Source: Corticimicrobacter sp040137905 (lineage in GTDB: Bacteria > Pseudomonadota > Gammaproteobacteria > Burkholderiales > Burkholderiaceae_B). Taken from it: a stretch of 32,447 nucleotides of DNA. This document shows positions 1 through 7,512 of the stretch, in pieces (position 1 is the stretch's first letter; every line of letters begins with the position of its first letter). The notes under the pieces were generated by a model. That model was not told the DNA's origin. It saw only the letters and a program-made list of their open reading frames with translations, and ran no database searches. Made by a program: the position numbers and the translations under genes. The stretch covers positions 1 through 32,447 of the forward strand of contig NZ_JBEFDG010000007.1 of assembly GCF_040137905.1 (NCBI RefSeq). Direction: 5' to 3'.

Positions 1-9
1 ATATATATC

Positions 10-312
10 ATGAGCATTGTGTCAGCGTTGAAAGATATTCGACAAGCCCACAACTTGAGCCAGGCTGCCCTGGCCAGGCAGGCGGGCCTGTCACGCATGA
101 CCATCAACAAGATAGAAACCGGGGCTGTTGATCCACAGGTGTCTACGCTTGAGGAGGTGGCCCGCGTTCTGGATGTCGAGTTTCTGGTGGTGCCCAGGCA
201 CTTGAAAGCCGATCTGGAGGCATTTTTGCGGTCAGGTGGTCGATACCTGGGGCAGCCTGCTGGAGCAGAGGCACCCAAATCGGTGGTGGATCAGATTTTG
301 AGTCAGCCATGA
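10..312 (+). CDS. hipB: HipB-like antitoxin, XRE-family HTH
   Basis: Small (100 aa) DNA-binding protein with one helix-turn-helix of the Cro/CI (XRE) type at about residues 10-60; the stretch LSQAALARQAGLSRMTINKIE is the two HTH helices. In HipBA systems this protein neutralises the HipA kinase and represses its own operon. Its stop codon overlaps the start of the next gene in an ATGA arrangement, so the two are translationally coupled, as is usual for hipBA. The ATG lies only 10 bases from the window edge, so promoter and operator cannot be seen; the bases before it are a short AT run. The C-terminal 25 residues are Ala/Gly/Pro rich and carry no recognised domain. The identification rests on the HTH plus the linked hipA. 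Confidence 0.85.
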   Translation: MSIVSALKDIRQAHNLSQAALARQAGLSRMTINKIETGAVDPQVSTLEEVARVLDVEFLVVPRHLKADLEAFLRSGGRYLGQPAGAEAPKSVVDQILSQP

Positions 313-1610
313 GCACAACCATCAAGTATCTGCGCATGTATCTGCATCTGCCTGACCGTACGCGGCGAGCTGTAGGATACTTGTCTCAGTATGGGGACAT
401 CCTGAGGGTGTCTTTCGATGAGGCTTATATCCAGGATGCCCATCGTCCATTGCTGTCGCTGGCATATCGTGGTGCGACAGAGGCCCAGACGCAGGAAATC
501 CTGGCTTCGGTCCGGGATGCTCGCCTGGTGCGCAGCGATGGCCGCTGGCCGGCCTATTTCGCCAATCTTTTGCCTGAGGGGCACAATCGGGATCGTCTGG
601 CGCATGAGCGTAAATGTTCGCCTGATGATGAGTTCGAGTTATTGGCAGCGGCAGGCCATGACCTGATGGGCGCGATCGAAGTGGAACCCGTACCTTTGCA
701 GGCAGGGGTTCCTGACCCTGTGCGCCAATGGCATATGGCATTGGGGCTGGAGGTGCTGGAGCCGGCAGTTGTGGAGGCACCCGTAGAAGACGCCGCGTCG
801 CTACCAGGTGTGGTCACCAAATTTTCAGCCATTTATGATGGCCGACGGTATGTGGTCAAAAAGCACGGTGCCGCGGGCGAGTACATTCTGAAGCTACCGA
901 CCACACGGCACCCTGATCTGGTCGAAAACGAGTACACCGGTTATCGCCTGTGCGAGGCCGTCGGCTTGAATTGCGCTCAGGCTCGGGTGATTTCACGGGC
1001 AGAGGCGGAACTCCCGGAAGCGGTTCCGTTCGACACAATCCTGGCAGTGCCCCGCTTTGATCGCGGGCCAGGCGGCTTGCGTGTGCATATGGAAGAGTTT
1101 GCCCAGGTGCTGGGCCTGGCACCCAAGCACAAATATGGCAAGGGCCTGTCGGACTATGCCGATATGCTGCGGGTGCTGGATGCATTGTCTGCAAACCGGA
1201 TCGAGGATGTACGCGAATTTATCCATCGCTTTGTTGCATTCATCCTGCTGGGCAATACGGATGCACATCTCAAGAACTGGGCGTTGCTGTATCCCGATGG
1301 ACACTCACCGGTATTGTCTCCGCTCTACGATCCCGTGTGCGTGAGCGCGTTCTTTGAGTCGGTCAAGCCGGCGGAATATGCTGTCAACCGGGCGATTGAC
1401 AGCCGGTTGCGAGCATTCGACTGGGATGCACTGGAGGCTTTGCTGAAACAGGCCAAGCTCTCCCGTGTGCCGAATCACATCCGGCTGGCCAAGGGGCTGG
1501 TCAGGCAGGCCCAGTCCGAATGGCCTGTGTTGTTGCACGACGCGCCGCCGGCTGTGCGGCGGACGGTGACAGAGCGCTTGCGAGGTGGCGTGGCGCTGAC
1601 ACAGATTTGA
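309..1610 (+). CDS. hipA: HipA-like serine/threonine kinase toxin
   Basis: 433 aa, close to the usual 440 aa of HipA. HipA kinases arrest growth by phosphorylating a translation component (glutamyl-tRNA synthetase in E. coli). The N-terminal HipA domain is seen at about residues 70-120 (ANLLPEGHNRDRL, then LLAAAGHDLMGA). A nucleotide-binding loop GVVTKF sits at 167-172. The kinase core has the catalytic loop GNTDAHLKNW at 315-324 (D318 catalytic, N323) and the metal-binding D341 in LYDPV. All key residues are present, so it looks functional. It starts in a 4-bp overlap with hipB. It is transcribed toward the old end of the CRISPR array 108 bp away, with no obvious terminator between. Target and toxicity are not shown by sequence. 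Confidence 0.9.
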   Translation: MSTTIKYLRMYLHLPDRTRRAVGYLSQYGDILRVSFDEAYIQDAHRPLLSLAYRGATEAQTQEILASVRDARLVRSDGRWPAYFANLLPEGHNRDRLAHERKCSPDDEFELLAAAGHDLMGAIEVEPVPLQAGVPDPVRQWHMALGLEVLEPAVVEAPVEDAASLPGVVTKFSAIYDGRRYVVKKHGAAGEYILKLPTTRHPDLVENEYTGYRLCEAVGLNCAQARVISRAEAELPEAVPFDTILAVPRFDRGPGGLRVHMEEFAQVLGLAPKHKYGKGLSDYADMLRVLDALSANRIEDVREFIHRFVAFILLGNTDAHLKNWALLYPDGHSPVLSPLYDPVCVSAFFESVKPAEYAVNRAIDSRLRAFDWDALEALLKQAKLSRVPNHIRLAKGLVRQAQSEWPVLLHDAPPAVRRTVTERLRGGVALTQI

Positions 1611-1718
1611 TCGTACCAATGCGTTCCAGTCGTCTGGCGGGTTGCCGCGTCCGAGCATTTTTTCAAATACCGCATACGGGTCCGACAGTGCCGCGTTATT
1701 GCCATGACGAACGACGCC
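1611..1718. other. hipA-CRISPR junction, no feature seen
   Basis: 108 bp between the hipA stop and the first (leader-distal) CRISPR repeat. I see no hairpin followed by a T-run on either strand and no credible ORF. An ATG at 1704 opens a frame, but that frame runs only through the repeats. There is no degenerate repeat copy here either. Confidence 0.5.
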
Positions 1719-3247
1719 TTTCTGAGCTGCCTATACGGCAGTGAACGCGTTTGCCAGCACTGCGGCCATCCCTATTGTTTTCTGAGCTGCCTATACGGCA
1801 GTGAACCAAACCCGCTGCCTTTGCCTGCCGCGCTGAAATTTCTGAGCTGCCTATACGGCAGTGAACTCGTAGGGTCGCGCATCATGACAATCCACGCATT
1901 TCTGAGCTGCCTATACGGCAGTGAACCGCTTGATCTTCATGAGGATGCCTCCGGAGTTTTTCTGAGCTGCCTATACGGCAGTGAACCACTCTTGGCGTCC
2001 ATGCGTGATTTGCCTGCTTTTCTGAGCTGCCTATACGGCAGTGAACCGGTGAAGCTGGCGAAGTCGGAATGCTTGGTCTTTCTGAGCTGCCTATACGGCA
2101 GTGAACTCTGATTCTGGCTGCATCCTGTGCCGCTTTCTTTTCTGAGCTGCCTATACGGCAGTGAACGTGGTTTCGCTGGGCTGTTCGAAGCTGCGGCGTT
2201 TCTGAGCTGCCTATACGGCAGTGAACTCGGCGTCTGCGAGGACGTCACGCTGCCTGATTTTCTGAGCTGCCTATACGGCAGTGAACGGCCCGCAAGCTCA
2301 TACTCCTGCCAGGTCTCCTTTCTGAGCTGCCTATACGGCAGTGAACGAAACTGCCGCCTACGCCGAGCGCATCATCCTTTTCTGAGCTGCCTATACGGCA
2401 GTGAACCTGTCGACAGCGACACGATGCGTTGATGCGACTTTCTGAGCTGCCTATACGGCAGTGAACGGACAGGCCCACCACACCCTGGACAACCTCCATT
2501 TCTGAGCTGCCTATACGGCAGTGAACTTTGCGCGTATCCCGCCGACATCGGTGGGGGCTTTCTGAGCTGCCTATACGGCAGTGAACTGGTTGCAGCACCT
2601 GCAGCAGCACTTGCCAATTTTCTGAGCTGCCTATACGGCAGTGAACGTGCTTGAAAGCGTGCCGTCAGTGATGCTCCATTTCTGAGCTGCCTATACGGCA
2701 GTGAACGCCTTTCTGGCGGCTGTGCATTTGGATGGGAATTTCTGAGCTGCCTATACGGCAGTGAACTCAGTCAGACGGACCTCTCGGCCCTGACTGGCTT
2801 TCTGAGCTGCCTATACGGCAGTGAACATCGATCGTCACATCGAGTTCGAGCGCCTGACTTTCTGAGCTGCCTATACGGCAGTGAACCGATAAATCGACGG
2901 CACGGAGCGACCGACAAGTTTCTGAGCTGCCTATACGGCAGTGAACGCACCGGCCAGAACCTTGTTGACATAGCCATTTTTCTGAGCTGCCTATACGGCA
3001 GTGAACTGCTGGGGCAGGGTGCTGGCAAAGGTCTGCCCTTTCTGAGCTGCCTATACGGCAGTGAACCCGATAAGGCCGACGCCGATATGCGTGCGCGTTT
3101 TCTGAGCTGCCTATACGGCAGTGAACACAGTCACATCTTCGCGATCCCAACCTTCCACTTTCTGAGCTGCCTATACGGCAGTGAACCCTCTATAAAATGG
3201 CTCAAGGGCGGCGGTTTTGTTTCTGAGCTGCCTATACGGCAGTGAAC
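1719..3247 (-). CRISPR. Type I-F CRISPR array, 26 repeats / 25 spacers
   Basis: A 28-bp repeat recurs every 60 bp from 1719, with the last copy at 3220-3247. All 26 copies are identical on direct reading. Twenty-four spacers are 32 bp; the one next to the right-hand repeat (3187-3219) is 33 bp. Read on the minus strand, the repeat begins GTTCACTGCC, has the hairpin CTGCC-GTATA-GGCAG, and ends in the 8-nt handle CTCAGAAA. This matches the known type I-F (Csy, Cas6f-processed) class and fixes transcription as right to left, with the leader at 3248 onward. The newest spacer is therefore 3187-3219 and the oldest 1747-1778. No two spacers look alike, and none was seen to match elsewhere in the window by eye. 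No cas gene lies in the window. Confidence 0.98.
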
Positions 3248-3364
3248 TACAAGAAAAAATTCACAACAGCTTGATATTAAATCCATTTTAACGAAAACAG
3301 CCTTCAACCCTTTTTTTGCCCTATTTTGTGGGGCATTGTTTTATAAGGGCTTTTTCTGGCGATC
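3248..3364 (-). promoter_or_regulatory. CRISPR leader
   Basis: AT-rich stretch directly abutting the 3220-3247 repeat on the side where a type I-F leader belongs, in strong contrast with the GC-rich flanks. It should hold the pre-crRNA promoter and the integration signals. AT-rich hexamers such as TTTAAT are present on the minus strand, but I could not place a convincing -35/-10 pair at normal spacing. The IHF-like site is listed separately. Confidence 0.75.
3264..3276 (-). promoter_or_regulatory. Putative IHF site in CRISPR leader
   Basis: The minus strand reads TATCAAGCTGTTG, a perfect match to the IHF consensus WATCAANNNNTTR. It begins 17 bp from the leader-repeat junction. IHF bending of the leader is known to guide Cas1-Cas2 integration in types I-E and I-F. 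Seen: the exact consensus match and its position. Inferred: that it works in spacer acquisition here. Confidence 0.65.
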
Positions 3365-3400
3365 AAAAAAAGGGTCGAGTACAGGGGCGGTTCCTGTACT
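3365..3400 (-). terminator. Rho-independent-like terminator of nrdHIEF
   Basis: On the minus strand, 8-bp stem AGTACAGG / CCTGTACT (3393-3400 with 3378-3385) around a 7-nt loop, followed six bases later by seven T (3365-3371). It lies 45 bp after the nrdF stop and just before the CRISPR leader. The gap between stem and T-run is longer than ideal, so termination may be partial. Confidence 0.65.
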
Positions 3401-3445
3401 TGCACGTCAACAAGACAAGCACAACCCCTTTTCCTGCTATTGGCT

Positions 3446-4429
3446 TCAAAACGCCCAGTCGTCGTCCTCGGTCGCCACGGCCTTGCCAATGACATATGAA
3501 GATCCGGAGCCCGAGAAAAAATCGTGATTTTCATCTGCACCCGGCGACAGCGCGGCCAGGATGGCGGGATTCACGTTGGTCACGCTGGCCGGGAACAGGG
3601 CCTCGTAGCCGAGGTTCATCAGCGCCTTGTTGGCGTTGTAGTGCAGGAACCGCTTGACGTCCTCGGTCAGGCCGACGCCGTCATACAGTTCTTCGGTGTA
3701 GCGCACTTCGTTGTCGTACAGATCGTGCAGCAGTTCATAGGCGGCCATCTTGATTTCTTCGCGGCGCGCCTCGGATTCGCGCTCCAGGCATTTCTGGAAC
3801 TTGTAGCCGATGTAATAGCCGTGCACGGCCTCGTCGCGGATGATGAGACGGATCAGGTCGGCGGTATTGGTCAGCTTGGCCCGGCTCGACCAGTACATCG
3901 GCAGGTAGAAGCCCGAATAGAACAGGAATGACTCCAGGAACACGCTGGCGACCTTGCGCAGCAGCGGGTCGTTGTCGCGGTAGTGTCGCAGGATGATGCG
4001 CGACTTGTTTTGCAGGTGTTCGTTTTCCTCGCTCCAGCGGTAGGCATCGTCTACGTCGGGTGTCAGGCACAGGGTCGAGAAAATCGAGCTGTACGAGCGG
4101 GCATGCACGGCTTCCATGAAGCAGATATTGGTGTACACCGCTTCTTCGTGCGGGGTCAGCGCATCGGGCAGCAGGCTGGGTGCTCCCACCGTATTCTGGA
4201 TGGTGTCGAGCAGCGTCAGACCGGTAAATACGCGGATGGTGAGCTGCTGCTCGGCGGGTGTCAGCGTGGCCCAGGAAGGGATGTCATTGGAGAGGGGTAC
4301 CTTCTCGGGCAGCCAGAAATTGCCGGTCAGGCGGTTCCAGACCTCCAGGTCCTTGTCATCCTCGATCCGGTTCCAGTTGATGGCGCGTACGCTGCTTGGG
4401 GGCGCGTGCAGGCGGGTAGGCGTATTCAT
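3446..4429 (-). CDS. nrdF: Class Ib ribonucleotide reductase, beta subunit NrdF
   Basis: Radical-carrying subunit of the aerobic class Ib reductase that makes deoxyribonucleotides; the cofactor is usually a Mn(III)2-Tyr radical in vivo, assembled with NrdI. Very similar to E. coli NrdF along its length. Counting from the ATG at 4429 (327 aa), the metal ligands are D75, E106, H109, E166, E200 and H203, and the radical tyrosine is Y113. The C-terminal tail ends in acidic and aromatic residues (DDDWAF), typical of the part that docks on NrdE. I chose ATG 4429 because AGGAAA sits 5-10 bases upstream and it fits family length; an in-frame TTG at 4462 would add 11 residues. It is the last gene of nrdHIEF, about 48 bp after nrdE. 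Confidence 0.96.
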   Translation of the reverse strand: MNTPTRLHAPPSSVRAINWNRIEDDKDLEVWNRLTGNFWLPEKVPLSNDIPSWATLTPAEQQLTIRVFTGLTLLDTIQNTVGAPSLLPDALTPHEEAVYTNICFMEAVHARSYSSIFSTLCLTPDVDDAYRWSEENEHLQNKSRIILRHYRDNDPLLRKVASVFLESFLFYSGFYLPMYWSSRAKLTNTADLIRLIIRDEAVHGYYIGYKFQKCLERESEARREEIKMAAYELLHDLYDNEVRYTEELYDGVGLTEDVKRFLHYNANKALMNLGYEALFPASVTNVNPAILAALSPGADENHDFFSGSGSSYVIGKAVATEDDDWAF

Positions 4430-4477
4430 GCAGGATTTCCTATAGGGCGTATCGACATCCAATTGAAAACAGGGGGC

Positions 4478-6709
4478 TCAAAGTGTGCATGACACGCAGC
4501 CTTCGACTTCCGTGCCTTCCAGCGCCATCTGGCGCAGGCGAACGTAGTAGATGGTCTTGATGCCTTTGCGCCAGGCATGGATCTGTGCCTTGTTGATGTC
4601 GCGGGTGGTGGCGGTATCGCGGAAGAACAGTGTCAGCGACAGCCCCTGGTCGACGTGCTGGGTGGCCGCAGCGTAGGTGTCGATGATTTTTTCCGGGCCG
4701 ATCTCGTAGGCATCCTGGTAGTAGGGCAGGGTGTCCTCGCTCAGGTAGGGGGCGGGGTAGTACACGCGCCCGATCTTGCCTTCCTTGCGGATCTCGACTT
4801 TGGAGGCAATCGGATGGATGCTGGCCGTGGCGTTGTTGATGTACGAAATCGATCCCGTGGGCGGGACGGCCTGCAGGTTCTGGTTGTACAGGCCGTGGGC
4901 CATGACCGAATCGCGCAGCGTGCGCCAGTCATCCTGCGTCGGGATGGCGACGTCCGCCTGTTCGAACAGGGTGCGTACGCGTTCGGTGGCCGGTTGCCAG
5001 GACTGTTCTATGTATTTGTCGAAATAGGTGCCGCTGGCATAGGTCGAGTGCTCGAATCCCTTGAAGGCAGTGCCGCGCTCGATGGCGATTTGGTTGGAGG
5101 CACGTATCGCATGGTAGGCGACGGCATAGAAGTAGATATTGGTGAAATCGATGCCTTCTTCTGAACCGTAGTGGATATGCTCGCGTGCCAGATAGCCGTG
5201 CAGGTTCATCTGGCCCAGGCCGATGGCGTGCGAATCGGCATTGCCTTGCGCAATGGAAGGGACCGAGCCGATATGGCTGGCATCGGATACGGCCGTCAGC
5301 GCCCGGATGGCGGTTTCGACGGTCTTGCCGAAATCGGGGCCGTCCATGGCCTGGGCAATGTTGAGCGATCCCAGGTTGCAGGAAATGTCCTTGCCGACAT
5401 GGGTGTAGCCCAGGTCGTCGTGGTAGGTGCTGGGCGTGTTGACCTGCAGGATCTCGGAGCAGAGATTGCTCATGTTGATCCGGCCCTGGATGGGGTTGGC
5501 GCGGTTGACCGTGTCTTCGTACATGATGTACGGGTAGCCGGATTCGAACTGGATCTCGGCCAGGGTCTGGAAAAACTCGCGCGCATTGATCTTGCGCTTG
5601 CGGATGCGGGGGTCGGCCACCATCTCACGATAGGTGTCCGAGATACTGACATCGCCAAATGGTTTGCCGTAGACGCGCTCCACGTCGTAGGGCGAGAACA
5701 GGTACATGGGCTCGTTGTCGCGGGCCAGTTCAAAGGTGATGTCGGGGATCACCACGCCCAGCGACAGGGTCTTGATGCGGATTTTTTCGTCGGCATTCTC
5801 GCGCTTGGTATCCAGAAAACGCATGATGTCCGGGTGGTGCGCATTGAGATAGACCGCACCGGCTCCCTGGCGGGCACCCAATTGATTGGCGTAGGAAAAG
5901 GCGTCTTCCAGCATTTTCATGATGGGGATGACACCGGATGACTGGTTCTCGATCTGCTTGATGGGGGCACCCGTCTCGCGGATGTTGCTCAGCAGGAACG
6001 CCACGCCGCCGCCGCGCTTGGATAGCTGCAAGGCAGAATTGATGGCGCGCCCGATCGATTCCATGTTGTCTTCGATGCGCAGCAGGAAGCACGAGACCAG
6101 CTCGCCGCGTTGCTGCTTGCCGCAATTGAGGAAAGTCGGCGTGGCTGGCTGGAAACGCCCGGCGATCATCTCGTCGACCAGGTTCAGCGCGAAGGCCTCG
6201 TCACCTTTTGCCAGAGCCAGTGCCACCATGCAGACGCGGTCTTCGTAGCGCTCAAGGTAGCGCTTGCCGTCGAACGTGCGCAACGTATAGCTGGTGTAGT
6301 ACTTGAACGCGCCGACGAATGTCTGGAAGCGGAAACGCCTGGCATAGGCGAGATCGTAGAGTTTCTGGATGAACGCAAAATCGTACTGCGCCAGGACCTG
6401 CTTTTCGTAATAGCCGTGTTCGACAAGGTAGTCGAGCTTTTCCTTGAGGTTATGGAAGAACACGGTGTTCTGGTTGACGTGCTGCAGAAAGTATTGGCGT
6501 GCCGCCTGACGGTCGCGGTCCAGTTGCAGCCGGTCATGCTCGTCGTAGAGATTGAGCATGGCATTGAGTGCGTGGTAGTCCAGCTCCGTATTGGCAGCAG
6601 CCGAACCGGCACGGGCGTGCTGAGGGGCGGTGCCCGGTCCTGATGGCTGGCCGGGCGTGTGTGGCGCAGTGTCGCTGCCGGGCACGGGGGTCAAGGTTGT
6701 CGGTTCCAA
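4478..6709 (-). CDS. nrdE: Class Ib ribonucleotide reductase, alpha subunit NrdE
   Basis: Catalytic subunit reducing ribonucleoside diphosphates, with electrons from NrdH. Near-collinear with E. coli NrdE from LDYHALNAMLNLYD (about residue 43) to the C-terminal redox pair in EGCVSCTL. The active-site region PTFLNCGKQQRGELVSC lies at about 191-207, and NRANPIQGRINMSNLCSE is conserved. It starts with TTG at 6709, preceded by GGAGTGA at good spacing, and overlaps the end of nrdI by 19 bp. At 743 aa it is about 29 aa longer than the E. coli protein; the extra N-terminus is Pro/Gly/Ala/Thr rich and looks unstructured. GTG and TTG codons shortly inside could be alternative starts. Like other class Ib enzymes it lacks the N-terminal ATP-cone of class Ia. 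Confidence 0.96.
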   Translation of the reverse strand: MEPTTLTPVPGSDTAPHTPGQPSGPGTAPQHARAGSAAANTELDYHALNAMLNLYDEHDRLQLDRDRQAARQYFLQHVNQNTVFFHNLKEKLDYLVEHGYYEKQVLAQYDFAFIQKLYDLAYARRFRFQTFVGAFKYYTSYTLRTFDGKRYLERYEDRVCMVALALAKGDEAFALNLVDEMIAGRFQPATPTFLNCGKQQRGELVSCFLLRIEDNMESIGRAINSALQLSKRGGGVAFLLSNIRETGAPIKQIENQSSGVIPIMKMLEDAFSYANQLGARQGAGAVYLNAHHPDIMRFLDTKRENADEKIRIKTLSLGVVIPDITFELARDNEPMYLFSPYDVERVYGKPFGDVSISDTYREMVADPRIRKRKINAREFFQTLAEIQFESGYPYIMYEDTVNRANPIQGRINMSNLCSEILQVNTPSTYHDDLGYTHVGKDISCNLGSLNIAQAMDGPDFGKTVETAIRALTAVSDASHIGSVPSIAQGNADSHAIGLGQMNLHGYLAREHIHYGSEEGIDFTNIYFYAVAYHAIRASNQIAIERGTAFKGFEHSTYASGTYFDKYIEQSWQPATERVRTLFEQADVAIPTQDDWRTLRDSVMAHGLYNQNLQAVPPTGSISYINNATASIHPIASKVEIRKEGKIGRVYYPAPYLSEDTLPYYQDAYEIGPEKIIDTYAAATQHVDQGLSLTLFFRDTATTRDINKAQIHAWRKGIKTIYYVRLRQMALEGTEVEGCVSCTL

Positions 6710-7095
6710 AATTCGGTCACTCCGGTACGGACTTTATCGACATCTTCAGGCGTACCCATCAGTTCGTAGCGATACAGGTGGGGTACGCCGCATTTCTGGG
6801 CGATGATGTCGCCGGCGATGCAATAGGCCTCGCCGAAGTTGGTGTTGCCCGACGAAATCACGCCCCGGATCAGGGCGCGGTTGGGCGCGTGATTGAGAAA
6901 GCGGATGACCTGGGGCGGGACGGCACCCTTGACGTTGCCGCCGCCATAGGTGGGGACCAGCAGGATATAAGGTTCGTCCACCGTGAAAGGTGCCTCTTCC
7001 TGGCGGATCGGAATGCGGGTGGCCGGCAGGCCGAGCTTGCCGACGAAGCGGTGTGTGTTTTCCGAGGAAGTCGAGAAATAGACGAGCCTTCCCAT
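6691..7095 (-). CDS. nrdI: NrdI flavodoxin-like maturation protein
   Basis: 134 aa FMN protein that supplies oxidant to assemble the dimanganese-tyrosyl radical of NrdF. The phosphate-binding loop STSSENT (about residues 8-14) and the flavin-contacting stretches PTYGGG and ISSGNTNFGEAY are all present and match E. coli NrdI closely, as does the end (VTEFWNRQP). ATG at 7095. The gene overlaps nrdE by 19 bp and follows nrdH by about 29 bp, fixing the operon order H-I-E-F. Its presence argues that the NrdF here uses manganese. Confidence 0.95.
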   Translation of the reverse strand: MGRLVYFSTSSENTHRFVGKLGLPATRIPIRQEEAPFTVDEPYILLVPTYGGGNVKGAVPPQVIRFLNHAPNRALIRGVISSGNTNFGEAYCIAGDIIAQKCGVPHLYRYELMGTPEDVDKVRTGVTEFWNRQP

Positions 7096-7124
7096 GGCGG
7101 ATCCCGGCGCGGTCGTGGGGGGAC

Positions 7125-7349
7125 TCAGTTCAGCAGGGCGCTGATCTTGTCGGGACGAAAGCCCGACCAGTGGTCGTTGCCGGCCACGACGACCGGTACC
7201 TGCTGATAGCCCATGTCGCGTACGGTATCCAGCGCCTGTTCATCCTGGGCCAGGTCGATGACCATGTAGTCCACGCCCAGCCTGTCGAGTGCGCGGTAGG
7301 TGGCGGTGCATTGGACGCAGGCAGGCTTGCTGTATACAGTAATCGTCAT
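7125..7349 (-). CDS. nrdH: NrdH glutaredoxin-like redoxin
   Basis: 74 aa thioredoxin-fold electron donor for NrdE. Redox motif CVQC at residues 11-14, then the NrdH signature WSGFRPD near the C-terminus (about 61-67). NrdH has a glutaredoxin-like sequence but takes electrons from thioredoxin reductase. First gene of nrdHIEF; the start ATG at 7349 is preceded by AGGAA at 8-nt spacing. The promoter and NrdR-like boxes lie about 130-180 bp upstream, leaving a long 5' leader with one hairpin. Confidence 0.95.
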   Translation of the reverse strand: MTITVYSKPACVQCTATYRALDRLGVDYMVIDLAQDEQALDTVRDMGYQQVPVVVAGNDHWSGFRPDKISALLN

Positions 7350-7377
7350 GATTATGATTCCTGAATTGAGATGAAAT

Positions 7378-7407
7378 CATCTGGCCCACAAGTATGCGAG
7401 CCAGATG
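7378..7407 (-). other. Hairpin in nrdHIEF leader
   Basis: Perfect 8-bp inverted repeat CATCTGGC (7378-7385) / GCCAGATG (7400-7407), 14-nt loop, in the predicted 5' untranslated region just before the nrdH ribosome-binding site. No T-run follows. It could affect translation or mRNA stability; no known riboswitch class was recognised. Confidence 0.5.
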
Positions 7408-7481
7408 CTGGGTGAAACAGAAAGCTGCCGCTCCGGTGAGGTCGGGCGGCAAATCGTGCGCTGAACAGACACGACAACTGA

Positions 7482-7497
7482 ATACTACATCTGGGGT
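7482..7497. promoter_or_regulatory. NrdR-like box 1
   Basis: The core CTACATCTGG (7485-7494) matches 7 of 10 positions of the NrdR box core CWATATATWG. It overlaps the predicted -10 of nrdHIEF, as expected for the repressor NrdR. Most of the support comes from its partner exactly 31 bp away. Confidence 0.6.
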
Positions 7498-7510
7498 TTT
7501 TTGTTGTCCA
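7482..7510 (-). promoter_or_regulatory. Predicted nrdHIEF promoter
   Basis: On the minus strand TGGACA (7505-7510, 5 of 6 to the sigma-70 -35) and TAGTAT (7482-7487, 4 of 6 to the -10) are separated by exactly 17 bp. Transcription would start near 7475, giving a leader of about 125 nt. One NrdR-like box covers the -10 and the other lies just upstream of the -35. Confidence 0.6.
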
Positions 7511-7512
7511 GT

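Noticed and set aside
1704..3150. Long open frames with repeated FLSCLYGSE, SLPYRQLRK or VHCRIGSSE peptides
   Set aside because: The 60-bp period is a multiple of three, so repeats keep frames open on both strands; these are translations of the CRISPR array, not repeat proteins.
1747..3219. Self-targeting spacers against genes in this window
   Set aside because: No match was seen by eye; a full genome search would be needed to exclude self-targeting elsewhere.
1719..3247. Array read on the plus strand with a leader near hipA
   Set aside because: The I-F hairpin and 8-nt handle are in the right order only on the minus strand, and the AT-rich leader lies on the right.
3300..3358. Plus-strand GCCCT ... 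AGGGC plus TTTTT as a terminator
   Set aside because: Stem is only about five pairs with a long loop, and no plus-strand gene ends there apart from possible hipA read-through.
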